From the NCBI GenBank assembly GCA_025924315.1, contig JAICIO010000022.1, positions 1 through 64,000 of the forward strand: DNA of 64,000 bases, written 5' to 3'. This DNA is from Phycisphaerae bacterium. Lineage in GTDB: Bacteria > Planctomycetota > Phycisphaerae > Tepidisphaerales > Tepidisphaeraceae. How positions within the stretch are numbered: position 1 is the stretch's first letter; each line of letters begins with the position of its first letter. The notes under the pieces are model-generated. The model was not told the DNA's origin, made no database searches, and saw only the letters and a list, made by a program, of their open reading frames with translations. Positions 7,841-15,504 of this stretch are shown piece by piece. The translations under genes and the position numbers were made by a program.

Positions 7841-9520
7841 ATGACGACTCGCGCGAACCCACCTCAACCGGTTCCCTTTGCAAACCTGCAGATCTCGGGC
7901 GAGCTTGGCACTCGTCTCCAGAAAAACTTCGATCGCCTCGAAGAGGAAAAGTATCAACCCGATCACGTCTTTCTCACACTTCAGCAGAGCAACAACTGGC
8001 CTGGCGATACGGAAGGGCGGACGGTGTTGGGGTTGACGCTCGATGCGCAGGCGACGGGCCGCGAGCCGAAGTATCTCGATGAAATTTTGAAACGGTTTCC
8101 GGCGCACATGAACGAGCGCGGGTATTTCGGGAACATCGAGCCGGCCGGAAATGTCGATGAGCAGCAGCTTTCGTCGCAGGGGTGGGTGTTGCGTGGTCTG
8201 TGCGAGCATTATTTGTGGAAGCATGACGAGCGAGATCTGGCGATGATCAATCGGATCATCGACAATCTGGTGCTGCCGACGAAGGGTTTGCACCGGCAAT
8301 ATCCGATCGATCCGACGCAGCGCGATCACGGTGGGCATGCTTCGGGTGAGAAGGCGAAGAAGATCGGGGCGTGGACGCTCTCGACCGACATCGGCTGCGA
8401 TTTCATTTTTATGGATGGCGTGATTCAGGCGTACCAGGTCACGCACCGCGAAGAGATCAAGCCGATTATCGAGGAGATGATCGATCGCTTTTTGCAGATC
8501 GATCTCGTCGCGATCAAGGCGCAGACGCATGCGTCGCTCACCGCCATGCGCGGGTTGCTGCGGTTTTTCGAGACGTCCCACGATCCCAAGCTGCTGAACG
8601 CGGTGATCGAGCGGTTTGAGACATATCAGCAGCATGGGATGACGGAGAATTACGAGAACTACAACTGGTTCGATCGGCCGGAATGGACCGAGCCGTGCGC
8701 GGTGGTCGATTCGTACATGGTGGCGGTGGGGCTCTGGCGATGGACGGGCGACGCGAAATATCTCGAGCTCGCGGAGCACATTTACTACAACGCGCTGGCG
8801 CTGGAACAGCGCGCCAATGGTGGCTTCGGCACCGACTACTGCAGCGGCGCGCACGGCAACGATGTCGCGGTTCATCTGCAGGAAGCGCACTGGTGCTGCA
8901 CAATGCGCGGCGGCGAAGGTTTGTCGCGCGTGGCGCAGTCGATGTTCTTCACTGATGACACCGGCGTTTACATCACGCATTTCAACGACGCGGAAGTGAC
9001 GCTGAATTTTGGCCGGCGTGGAACCATGCGGCTGCGCGAAGACACGGGTTATCCCTTCAAAGATGGCGTGACTTTCACGGTGCTTGAGTCGACGCTGAAT
9101 GCACCGATCGAGCTTCGTCTTTTCATGCCGTCATGGCTGGACGACCCCGAGATAACGATTGAGAACCCGCGACCGTCCACCGGTCGGCAGAACAAAGGAT
9201 TTCTGATTTACGGACAAATCTGGAAAGCCGGTGATGTCGTTGTCTATAAATTCCGCCAGAAGTCCGGCTCGCTTGCAGCCGAGTGCGGCGCGAGTGCCCC
9301 AGGACTACGAAAAATCTTTTACGGACCACTTCTTCTCGCGACGAAGATGGGCCAGGACCTCGATCTGCCGAGAGATACTCACATCACGCCAACGGCTGAC
9401 GGAAGATACAACGTCGACGGAACGGAGATCACGCTCGGGACGGTTTACCATCTGCTTGATCCGAGTGTCCGAGAGAATCCGAGATACGGCGTCCGGATGC
9501 TGTTCCCTGCGCACCACTGA
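7841..9520 (+). CDS. GH127-type glycoside hydrolase (beta-L-arabinofuranosidase family)
   Basis: About 559 residues. ATG 7841 was chosen over an upstream GTG at 7820. The protein has the (alpha/alpha)6 barrel layout of the GH127/DUF1680 family. Key stretches are FGNIEPAGNVDEQQLSSQG, EPCAVVDSYMVAVGLWRW, a GFGTDYCSGAHG segment and HWCCTMRGGEGLSRVAQSMF. In characterised GH127 enzymes paired cysteines plus another cysteine and a glutamate bind zinc, and a cysteine is the nucleophile; the CC pair and the upstream cysteine are present here. There is no signal peptide, so it is probably cytoplasmic. The exact sugar is unknown; the family also holds other specificities. Confidence 0.82.
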   Translation: MTTRANPPQPVPFANLQISGELGTRLQKNFDRLEEEKYQPDHVFLTLQQSNNWPGDTEGRTVLGLTLDAQATGREPKYLDEILKRFPAHMNERGYFGNIEPAGNVDEQQLSSQGWVLRGLCEHYLWKHDERDLAMINRIIDNLVLPTKGLHRQYPIDPTQRDHGGHASGEKAKKIGAWTLSTDIGCDFIFMDGVIQAYQVTHREEIKPIIEEMIDRFLQIDLVAIKAQTHASLTAMRGLLRFFETSHDPKLLNAVIERFETYQQHGMTENYENYNWFDRPEWTEPCAVVDSYMVAVGLWRWTGDAKYLELAEHIYYNALALEQRANGGFGTDYCSGAHGNDVAVHLQEAHWCCTMRGGEGLSRVAQSMFFTDDTGVYITHFNDAEVTLNFGRRGTMRLREDTGYPFKDGVTFTVLESTLNAPIELRLFMPSWLDDPEITIENPRPSTGRQNKGFLIYGQIWKAGDVVVYKFRQKSGSLAAECGASAPGLRKIFYGPLLLATKMGQDLDLPRDTHITPTADGRYNVDGTEITLGTVYHLLDPSVRENPRYGVRMLFPAHH

Positions 9521-9772
9521 GGGTGAATCACCGACCTTCTGCTCTGTCGAACGGAATTGATGTGGGGGAAAATCCGTATTCCCGTCCGCCGCACGAAGTC
9601 GTTACAAGCGATCTTTCCATCGATTGCTGGCGTACAGCTATATCGCCAAACTCGCGAAATTGCCGATTTTGTAAGGCTGACGCCATTGCTGGCGTCCCTT
9701 GTGACACGTATTTGATCGCGATAAGATTCGTGATTCAGTGATCTGCCCCACGAAGTCCGGGGAAGGACGTCA
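9521..9772. other. Intergenic region
   Basis: 252 bases with no recognisable gene. The words TTGCTGGCGT and ATTGCTGGCG occur about 50 bases apart. It probably carries the promoter of the following glycosyltransferase. Confidence 0.3.
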
Positions 9773-10870
9773 ATGAAGCTCGTCGTTACGATTCCCGCTC
9801 TGAACGAGGAGAAAACAATTGCGCAGGTGATAGCGGCGGTTCCGCGCCGCATCCCGGGCGTTTCAGAGACGGAAGTGATCGTCGTCAACGACGGCAGCAC
9901 CGATCGGACGGCCGAGGTCGCCGAACGCGCGGGCGCGATGGTGGTCAATCTGACCGGCCGGCCGGGGCTGGGTTACGTCTTCCGCACTGGCCTCGAGCGC
10001 GCGATGAGGCGTGGCGCGGATGTCATCGTCAACATCGATGGCGACGGCCAATTCAACGCCGCCGACATCGCCAAGCTCGTTCTGCCCTTGCTCAACGACG
10101 AAGCCGACTTCGTCACCTGCAGCCGCTTTGCCAATCCCGAATTTCATCCCGAGATGCCGACCGTGAAATACTGGGGCAATCGCGTCGTCACCGGCATGAT
10201 CAACTGGGTGTGCGGCGGAACGGATTTCACGGACGTGAGCTGCGGCTTCCGCGCGTTTAATCGTGAGGCGGCTTATCGTTTGACCCTCTTTGGCCGGTTC
10301 ACCTACACGCAGGAAACGTTCATCGACTTGTTCAGCAAGGGCCTTCGCATCGCGGAAGTTCCGCTGCGCGTCCGCGGGGTGCGCGAGCACGGCAAGAGCC
10401 GCGTCGCGTCAAACCTGTGGAAATACGCGACGAACTCACTGCCGATCATCCTCCGCGCGATGCGCGATATTCAGCCCCTAAAATTCTTCGGCGGAATCGG
10501 CGCGCTGCTTGGCATTCCGGGAATTCTCACCGGTGCGTTCGTGACGGTGTGGTATCTGAAGCGGCATCACACGACGCCCTTCACGCAGCTCATTCCGATC
10601 TCCGGCGCGCTGGTGATCCTGGGCTTTATGCTGTTCGTGCTGGCGTTGCTCGCGGACATGCTCGCGCGGCATCGACGCATCAGCGAAGAACTCCTCTACC
10701 TCGGCCGCCGAAAGATTTACTCCAGCCGCCGCACGCTAAAGGTGAGCCTGCCGCCCGCCGCGGAAGAACCGCATGGCGTTGGACCGACGCTTCACGATTC
10801 GTGGTCGCTACCGGTGATGAAGGTGATCCCGCAGGAAGAAACCGAACACGCCGAAGCCGCGCGGCGTTGA
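9773..10870 (+). CDS. GT2 polyprenyl-phosphate sugar transferase
   Basis: A 365-residue protein with a GT-A fold. LVVTIPALNEEKTI opens the nucleotide-binding strand, VIVVNDGSTDRT and VNIDGDGQFNAADI give the metal-binding acidic motifs, and VSCGFRAFNREAAYRL and EVPLRVRGVREHGKSR match dolichyl/undecaprenyl-phosphate mannose- or glucose-transferases. Two transmembrane helices follow (about 240-262 and 278-300). The family moves a sugar from a nucleotide donor to a polyprenyl phosphate on the cytoplasmic side of the membrane. An AAGGA site precedes the start. It belongs to the envelope-glycan genes that continue to 20650. Confidence 0.87.
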   Translation: MKLVVTIPALNEEKTIAQVIAAVPRRIPGVSETEVIVVNDGSTDRTAEVAERAGAMVVNLTGRPGLGYVFRTGLERAMRRGADVIVNIDGDGQFNAADIAKLVLPLLNDEADFVTCSRFANPEFHPEMPTVKYWGNRVVTGMINWVCGGTDFTDVSCGFRAFNREAAYRLTLFGRFTYTQETFIDLFSKGLRIAEVPLRVRGVREHGKSRVASNLWKYATNSLPIILRAMRDIQPLKFFGGIGALLGIPGILTGAFVTVWYLKRHHTTPFTQLIPISGALVILGFMLFVLALLADMLARHRRISEELLYLGRRKIYSSRRTLKVSLPPAAEEPHGVGPTLHDSWSLPVMKVIPQEETEHAEAARR

Positions 10871-10880
10871 TCCCCTCAAC

Positions 10881-11105
10881 GTAGGGTGCGCTTCAGCGCA
10901 CCGGTTATTTGCTTTTCCAATTGAGAATAAAAGGGTTCTCATTTGATTTCCGCGCGCATTTGTAGGGTCCGCTTCAGCGGACCGGTTATGTCTTGGGTTC
11001 GAAAAGGCGAATAACCGGTCCGCTGAAGCGGACCCTACAAGAGGCATCATGCAGCGCGCGAATTAAGTGCGACCCGTATAACCGGTGCACTGAAGCGCAC
11101 CCTAC
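10881..11105. repeat. Split CGCTTCAGCG palindrome with another repeat nested inside
   Basis: The left arm (10881-10908, GTAGGGTGCGCTTCAGCGCA...) and right arm (11078-11105) are inverted copies of a repeat whose core is GTGCGCTTCAGCGCAC. They are separated by about 170 bases that contain a complete second repeat (10962-11038) of the related GGTCCGCTTCAGCGGACC subtype. The right arm supplies the TAG stop of the gene at 11102. Confidence 0.85.
10962..11038. repeat. GTAGGGTCCGCTTCAGCGG-family inverted repeat, nested copy
   Basis: Two near-perfect 28-base arms flank a loop of about 21 bases. The repeat is located between the two arms of the 10881-11105 palindrome. Confidence 0.92.
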
Positions 11106-11473
11106 GCGTTTGTAGAAGCTCTGCGCACAATTCGCACGATGATCCAAATTGCTGGAACGACCAGCACTGCTGCGAGGCGTCGCGATTCGATCGACCATTC
11201 CACCGTGTTCACCGTCGTGAAGCCCTTTCTTGCCATGTCTTCCGTGAGGTCGAGCGTACGCGTCCGCTGCTGGTAATCCGCGACGAAGATGTTCACAGAG
11301 ATCGACGCGACCTTTGGGCCGTTCACGCTGAAATACTCGTTCTTCGCGTAATGGACGCTCGCGGGGACGAACACGAGGATCGCCAGCGAGGCGGCACAGA
11401 AAATCCCTGCGAAAATCGCGGGCAAGAGGATGGACTTGCGCGCCGGTGTGGGCGCCGCGGAAGCAACCGTCAT
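11102..11473 (-). CDS. Small two-helix membrane protein, unknown function
   Basis: A 123-residue protein with a transmembrane helix at about 15-38 (LLPAIFAGIFCAASLAILVF), an extracytoplasmic segment of some 60 residues, and a second helix at about 98-115 (LAAVLVVPAIWIIVRIV) followed by a basic end. No family was recognised. The stop codon TAG comes from the end of a dispersed repeat. It lies 28 bases downstream of the sulfatase gene on the same strand and could be co-transcribed. Coding is supported by clear membrane segments and a plausible start, but not by homology. Confidence 0.55.
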   Translation of the reverse strand: MTVASAAPTPARKSILLPAIFAGIFCAASLAILVFVPASVHYAKNEYFSVNGPKVASISVNIFVADYQQRTRTLDLTEDMARKGFTTVNTVEWSIESRRLAAVLVVPAIWIIVRIVRRASTNA

Positions 11474-11501
11474 TTCCAGTGCATTCGAGCGAGCGCCGGA
11501 T

Positions 11502-13202
11502 TTATTCCGCGCCGCTTTTCATTGCTTCTTTGCGTGGATTCAGCGGCAGGACCTGGCTTGCCTCCGCCCATTTCTGCCACTTTTCGCTCATTTCCTTCAC
11601 GCGGTCGGGCTGCTCTTTCGAAAGGTCGTGAAGCTCAGTGCGGTCGGTGTCCATGTCGTACAGTTCCCACGCGCCGTCGGCGCCGAGTGCGACGAGCTTC
11701 CACTTCCCTTCGCGGATCGCGCGGTTGCCTTCGTGTTCCCAGAAGAGCGGGTATGAACGATTGAGCGGTTGGCCGTGGAATTCGGGGATGAGCGACACGC
11801 CGTGCAGTTCGGTCGTCTTTCCGCCGTTGAATTCGGTGGGGAATTTCGCGCCGGAAAGATCGATGCACGTTGCCATGATGTCGATCAGGTGGGCGGGCTC
11901 TTTCTCGAGCTGTCCGTGGCCGTCGATGCCCTTGGGCCAAGACGCGATGAACGGCGCGCTGATCCCGCCTTCGTGGTTGTAGTGCTTGTACATGCGGAAG
12001 GGCGTATTGGAGACGTTTGCCCAGTCGCGGCCGTAGGCGATGTAGCTGTCGTCGGGGCCCGATACGGCTTGCGGCCCCGAGTGAATCGGCCGGCCGTCGC
12101 GCGTGAAGAGGGGCACCGTGACGGTCGCCGGGGTTTCGTCGGTACGCTTCGGCGGCTTTGCGTTTTCAAGTTTTTTCGCGTTGCTCTGACGGCCCGTGTT
12201 CTCGGCGCATCCGCCGTTGTCGGAGAAGAAAAGAATCAGCGTGTTGTCGAGCTGGCCGTTCTTCTTCAGCGCCCCGACGACGCGGCCGACGTTCTGGTCG
12301 AGCCGATCGACCTGCGCCGCGTACACCTCCATGTTGTGCGATTCCCACTTTTTGTGCGGGACCGCGCTCCACGCCTCCGGCGCATCAGAGAGCGCCCAGT
12401 TCGGGTCGATGATGCCGAGCTCTTTGAGTTTGTTATACCGTCCGGCGCGAATTGGTTCGTAACCTTCGTCGTATTTTCCTTTGTACTTCTCGACCGTGTC
12501 TGCCGGCGCGTGCAGCGGCCAGTGCGGCGCGGTGAACGCGAGATACATGAAAAACGGCTTGTCCTTCTCCTTCTCGGCGTGCTCGGTGAGATAGCGAATC
12601 GCCTGATCGCCGAGCGCGTCGGTGTAGTAGTAATGCTCGGGCTTGTATTCCGGATCGGCCCACGGCGTGATGATCTTCATGTCGCGCACGAGCATCGGGG
12701 GATCGTAGTAACTTCCGCCGCCCTTGATCGTGCCATAGAAGCGATCGAACCCGCGCTGCGGGGGCCAGTTTTCGTGCGGCTTGTTCGGCTGATCGTTGAT
12801 TGTGATGTGCCACTTGCCGCACATGTACGTCGAGTAGCCAGCGGTGTGCAGCACTTCGGCAATCGTCGGCGTGTTGTGCGAAAGATCGCCTTTGTAGCCC
12901 GGATATTGTTCCGACGCCCAGGTCATGTGACCGACGCCGGCCTGATGTGGATAGAGGCCCGTCATCAGTGATGCACGCGTCGGGCAGCAACGGCCGGTGT
13001 TGTAAAACTCCGTCAGACGCACGCCGTCTTTCGCGAGAGCGTCGAGGTTGGGCGTTGAGATCTCGCTGCCGAAACAACCGATGTCCGAATACCCCATGTC
13101 GTCGGCGAGGATGATCAGGATGTTCGGTCGAGGGGCTGCGCCGGTGCTGATCGTGATCAGCGATATGAGCAAGAACACTGACCAAATTGGTGGCACAGAC
13201 AT
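11502..13202 (-). CDS. Arylsulfatase
   Basis: About 566 residues from ATG 13202; an alternative start at 13316 overlaps the previous stop (ATGA) and would add 38 residues translated from a dispersed repeat. A hydrophobic signal segment (FLLISLITISTGAAP) precedes NILIILADDMGYSDIGCFG, the metal-binding N-terminal motif. Cys72 in CCPTRAS (C-x-P-x-R) is the residue expected to be converted to formylglycine. Further motifs are GKWHI and FFSDNGG. The product probably hydrolyses sulfate esters outside the cytoplasm. Its length fits arylsulfatase A-type enzymes. No maturase gene is in the window. It is translated after the flippase-like gene. Confidence 0.92.
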   Translation of the reverse strand: MSVPPIWSVFLLISLITISTGAAPRPNILIILADDMGYSDIGCFGSEISTPNLDALAKDGVRLTEFYNTGRCCPTRASLMTGLYPHQAGVGHMTWASEQYPGYKGDLSHNTPTIAEVLHTAGYSTYMCGKWHITINDQPNKPHENWPPQRGFDRFYGTIKGGGSYYDPPMLVRDMKIITPWADPEYKPEHYYYTDALGDQAIRYLTEHAEKEKDKPFFMYLAFTAPHWPLHAPADTVEKYKGKYDEGYEPIRAGRYNKLKELGIIDPNWALSDAPEAWSAVPHKKWESHNMEVYAAQVDRLDQNVGRVVGALKKNGQLDNTLILFFSDNGGCAENTGRQSNAKKLENAKPPKRTDETPATVTVPLFTRDGRPIHSGPQAVSGPDDSYIAYGRDWANVSNTPFRMYKHYNHEGGISAPFIASWPKGIDGHGQLEKEPAHLIDIMATCIDLSGAKFPTEFNGGKTTELHGVSLIPEFHGQPLNRSYPLFWEHEGNRAIREGKWKLVALGADGAWELYDMDTDRTELHDLSKEQPDRVKEMSEKWQKWAEASQVLPLNPRKEAMKSGAE

Positions 13203-13293
13203 TCTTGTCTGTGATGCGGCGATGTAATCATCGACGCATGTCGGTCGTGGGTTACCACGCCCGATCACAGGCAGGAATGCCTGTGCCACCAAA
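13187..13293 (-). repeat. Roughly 107-bp inverted-repeat element, copy 1
   Basis: The ends are TTGGTGGCACAGACATTC and its inverted partner, giving terminal inverted repeats of about 29 bases. Read on the minus strand, the interior matches the copy at 26324-26430 over its whole length, including a GTCGATGA.TACATCGCC segment. The element spans the chosen sulfatase start codon. Confidence 0.88.
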
Positions 13294-13312
13294 TGCTTTG
13301 CAGTGCCGGTGA

Positions 13313-14266
13313 TCATGCCGCCTCCATTTCGAGCGGTGCATTTTCCTCGCGCATACCCCGAAGGATCAGCACCGCAACGCCCGCGAGTAGAATCTCAACG
13401 ATCGTTTGAATCAACCGGATGGCGACGACAATGACCGCAGACCACTTTGGGTCGATGATCGTCCGAAGTCCCGCGTACAGAACTGCTTCACGCGCGCCCA
13501 GCCCGCCCGGAGAAAAAACAACGAGGTAACCAATGGTGTTCGCCATCGCGATCATGAAGATGCAGACCGTAAGCGTGCTCAGCGGGACGTAGGTGATCGC
13601 GCGAGTCGTCAGCCACAGCGCGAGTCCCCAGAACAACCACTGCGCAAACGCCGCCGCGAGGGGGAGCACGTAATGGCGAAGATCGACCGCGACGGTGATC
13701 GGTTGGCGTTTCAATTTTCGCAGTGCAACGTTTACTAACGCGGCGAAGACTTTGGGATAGAGGCAGATCGTTCCGCCGATGATCAGGACCGAGCAGGCGA
13801 TCCAACTGCCCGGCAGTTTTTCACGAACCGCCGGCCAGCTCAGCATGGGCGCGCCGACGATCAAGCCCGTCAGCACCGCAAGCGCATCGCCGAGAAGGGC
13901 GACGCTCAGCGCAACGGCTGCCGGTATTTTGAACTTTCGCAATAGATAAACCGTGCCACTGATGGCGACGACTTTTCCCGGCACATATTTCCCCAGCGCC
14001 GGTAGCCACGAGAGCGTCGCGGTCGCGGGCCAGCTTGGGACGGGGCCGTACGCGGAGAGAAGCAAGCGATATGCGACGAACTGCGTCACCGTCACGAAGA
14101 CGATCGCGATCGCGGCGCCGAGTGTGAACAGCGGATGGAAGTGAACGCTTGCCCAATCGATTGATTTGATCTGGCGGTAGAGCACCACGCCGACCCACGC
14201 GACGATGGCGGCGCAGAGCGTCCACTTGATGATCGCGAAGAGCAGCTTGCGTGATTCGGTGGTCAT
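13313..14266 (-). CDS. Lysylphosphatidylglycerol-synthase/flippase-like membrane protein
   Basis: A 317-residue integral membrane protein with about eight transmembrane helices, of the UPF0104/COG0392 (AglD/MprF N-terminal) superfamily. Indicators are the YRLLLSAYGPVPSWPATATL and LPALGKYVPGKVVAISG stretches, with the KYVPGK motif typical of this group, and FSPGGLGAREAVLYAGL near the C-terminus. Relatives are thought to flip lipids or act with polyprenyl-linked glycans. The start overlaps the stop of the GT9 gene (TGATG), so the genes are translationally coupled. Its stop overlaps the alternative sulfatase start. Confidence 0.82.
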   Translation of the reverse strand: MTTESRKLLFAIIKWTLCAAIVAWVGVVLYRQIKSIDWASVHFHPLFTLGAAIAIVFVTVTQFVAYRLLLSAYGPVPSWPATATLSWLPALGKYVPGKVVAISGTVYLLRKFKIPAAVALSVALLGDALAVLTGLIVGAPMLSWPAVREKLPGSWIACSVLIIGGTICLYPKVFAALVNVALRKLKRQPITVAVDLRHYVLPLAAAFAQWLFWGLALWLTTRAITYVPLSTLTVCIFMIAMANTIGYLVVFSPGGLGAREAVLYAGLRTIIDPKWSAVIVVAIRLIQTIVEILLAGVAVLILRGMREENAPLEMEAA

Positions 14267-15420
14267 CAGATGCGCGTCGCCTGCGTAGGGTCCGCTTCAG
14301 CGGACCGGTTAATTTTTTTCGTGGAGACGGAGAATAACCGGTCCGCTGACGCGGACCCTACGGTGGACGAAATGCCGAGCCCGCGTTTGACGGCGGCGAG
14401 GACGTCATCGACGAGGACTTCGTTGATGCACATCGGCTCGCGGCAGAGCATCTTCGGCTTTGTGCTGTTCCATGGATATTGAAAACACGGGCAGCAGGAC
14501 TTGTGCGGCTGGACGACCAGGTCGCGATTGCCCGGCGGGCAGACGCGATCGGGGTCCGCGGGGGCGAAGATCGTCACGGCGCGTTTTCCAACCGCGGCCG
14601 CAAGATGCGCGAGGCCCGAATCGGTTCCAACGTACAGCTGCGAGCGTTGCAGAACGGCGGCCGCAATTCCCAGATGGAACCGCAAAAGCAAAACCCTCGG
14701 CCGTTCGTTTTCCGGAATGTGCGAAAGAATTTGAGCGGTGACGCCCTGTTCGTCAGGACCTTCTAAGAGCAGGGGACGCAGGCCCATCTTCACCAGGCCC
14801 TTAACCATCTGGGCATACTTATGCGGAGGCCAGCGTTTCGCGACGGCGAGCATCGTATTCGCGCTGCCCGCGTGAATGGCGACGAACTCGCCGGGCTGGT
14901 AGCCGGTGTACCGCAATAGCTCATCGGCCGCCGCGAGATCGGTATCGGGGACGGGAAACACGGGCAGCTCGGAAACATCCGGCTCGATGCCGAGTTTCGT
15001 GAGCAAGCGAAGGTTCTGCTGGACATCGTGCAGCCCGCGAACTGCGGGCAGGCGATCGAATTTCAGAAAGCCGAGCGCGCTGATCGTTCCGACGGGGTAA
15101 CTATGCAGGACCTTTCGCTTCGCTCCGCTCATCAATGCCAGCATCGAGTACTGCCATCGATTCGACGGAAACGGGATGAGGTAAACGTCCGCCTTTTTCG
15201 ATCGCGTCCACGAGATTCCGCGAAGCAAACCCTTCGCGCCTTTGCCCGTCACAAAGACTTCAGTCACTTCGGGCAGTCGTCGAAAGGGCTCGGCCATCGC
15301 GTCGATTCGGGCGGCGATGAAGATCTGCGCGTCCGGTTTGAATCGCTTGATCTGCCGCACCATCGGCACGGCGAGCAGCGCATTGCCGATCCCGGCCACG
15401 ATGGGAATGACGATTTTCAT
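14266..15420 (-). CDS. GT9 (ADP-heptose:LPS heptosyltransferase-like) protein
   Basis: 384 residues from ATG 15420 (MKIVIPIVAGIGNALLAVPM). The N-terminal domain has the GT9 glycine loop, and the C-terminal domain has EFVAIHAGSANTM, VLLLEGPDEQGV and YVGTDSGLAHLAAAVGKRAV, the nucleotide-sugar-binding motif. CPCFQYPWNS and CREPMCINEV resemble the cysteine-rich end found in many GT9 proteins. Residues about 354-379 are encoded by a dispersed palindrome (14285-14361) and contain the peptide GSASADRL, so the native C-terminus was probably shorter. It is predicted to transfer a sugar during lipopolysaccharide-like glycan assembly. It is coupled to the downstream flippase-like gene. Confidence 0.88.
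   Translation of the reverse strand: MKIVIPIVAGIGNALLAVPMVRQIKRFKPDAQIFIAARIDAMAEPFRRLPEVTEVFVTGKGAKGLLRGISWTRSKKADVYLIPFPSNRWQYSMLALMSGAKRKVLHSYPVGTISALGFLKFDRLPAVRGLHDVQQNLRLLTKLGIEPDVSELPVFPVPDTDLAAADELLRYTGYQPGEFVAIHAGSANTMLAVAKRWPPHKYAQMVKGLVKMGLRPLLLEGPDEQGVTAQILSHIPENERPRVLLLRFHLGIAAAVLQRSQLYVGTDSGLAHLAAAVGKRAVTIFAPADPDRVCPPGNRDLVVQPHKSCCPCFQYPWNSTKPKMLCREPMCINEVLVDDVLAAVKRGLGISSTVGSASADRLFSVSTKKINRSAEADPTQATRI
14285..14361. repeat. GTAGGGTCCGCTTCAGCGG-family inverted repeat inside GT9
   Basis: Two arms of about 28 bases flank a loop of about 21 bases. Unlike the other copies it lies wholly inside an open reading frame, and is translated as the C-terminal tail of the GT9 protein. Confidence 0.9.
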
Positions 15421-15423
15421 AGA

Positions 15424-15504
15424 GCAGAAGTCAGAAGCCAGAAGCCAGGAGCCAGAGAACACCAACGACGTCTGGCTTCTGGCTACTGGCTTCCCGGCTT
15501 CTCC
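15424..15504. repeat. Heptamer-iterated hairpin A (word CAGAAGC)
   Basis: The left arm is four to five degenerate copies of the 7-base word CAGAAGC. The right arm has the inverted word GCTTCTG iterated four times. About 17 bases separate the arms. It lies between two glycosyltransferase genes and encodes the last residues and TAG stop of the upstream gene. Confidence 0.85.

Noticed and set aside
10881-11105. A tRNA-like or riboswitch structure near the GGGTTCG motif
   Set aside because: No cloverleaf can be drawn, and the sequence is explained by two dispersed palindromes.
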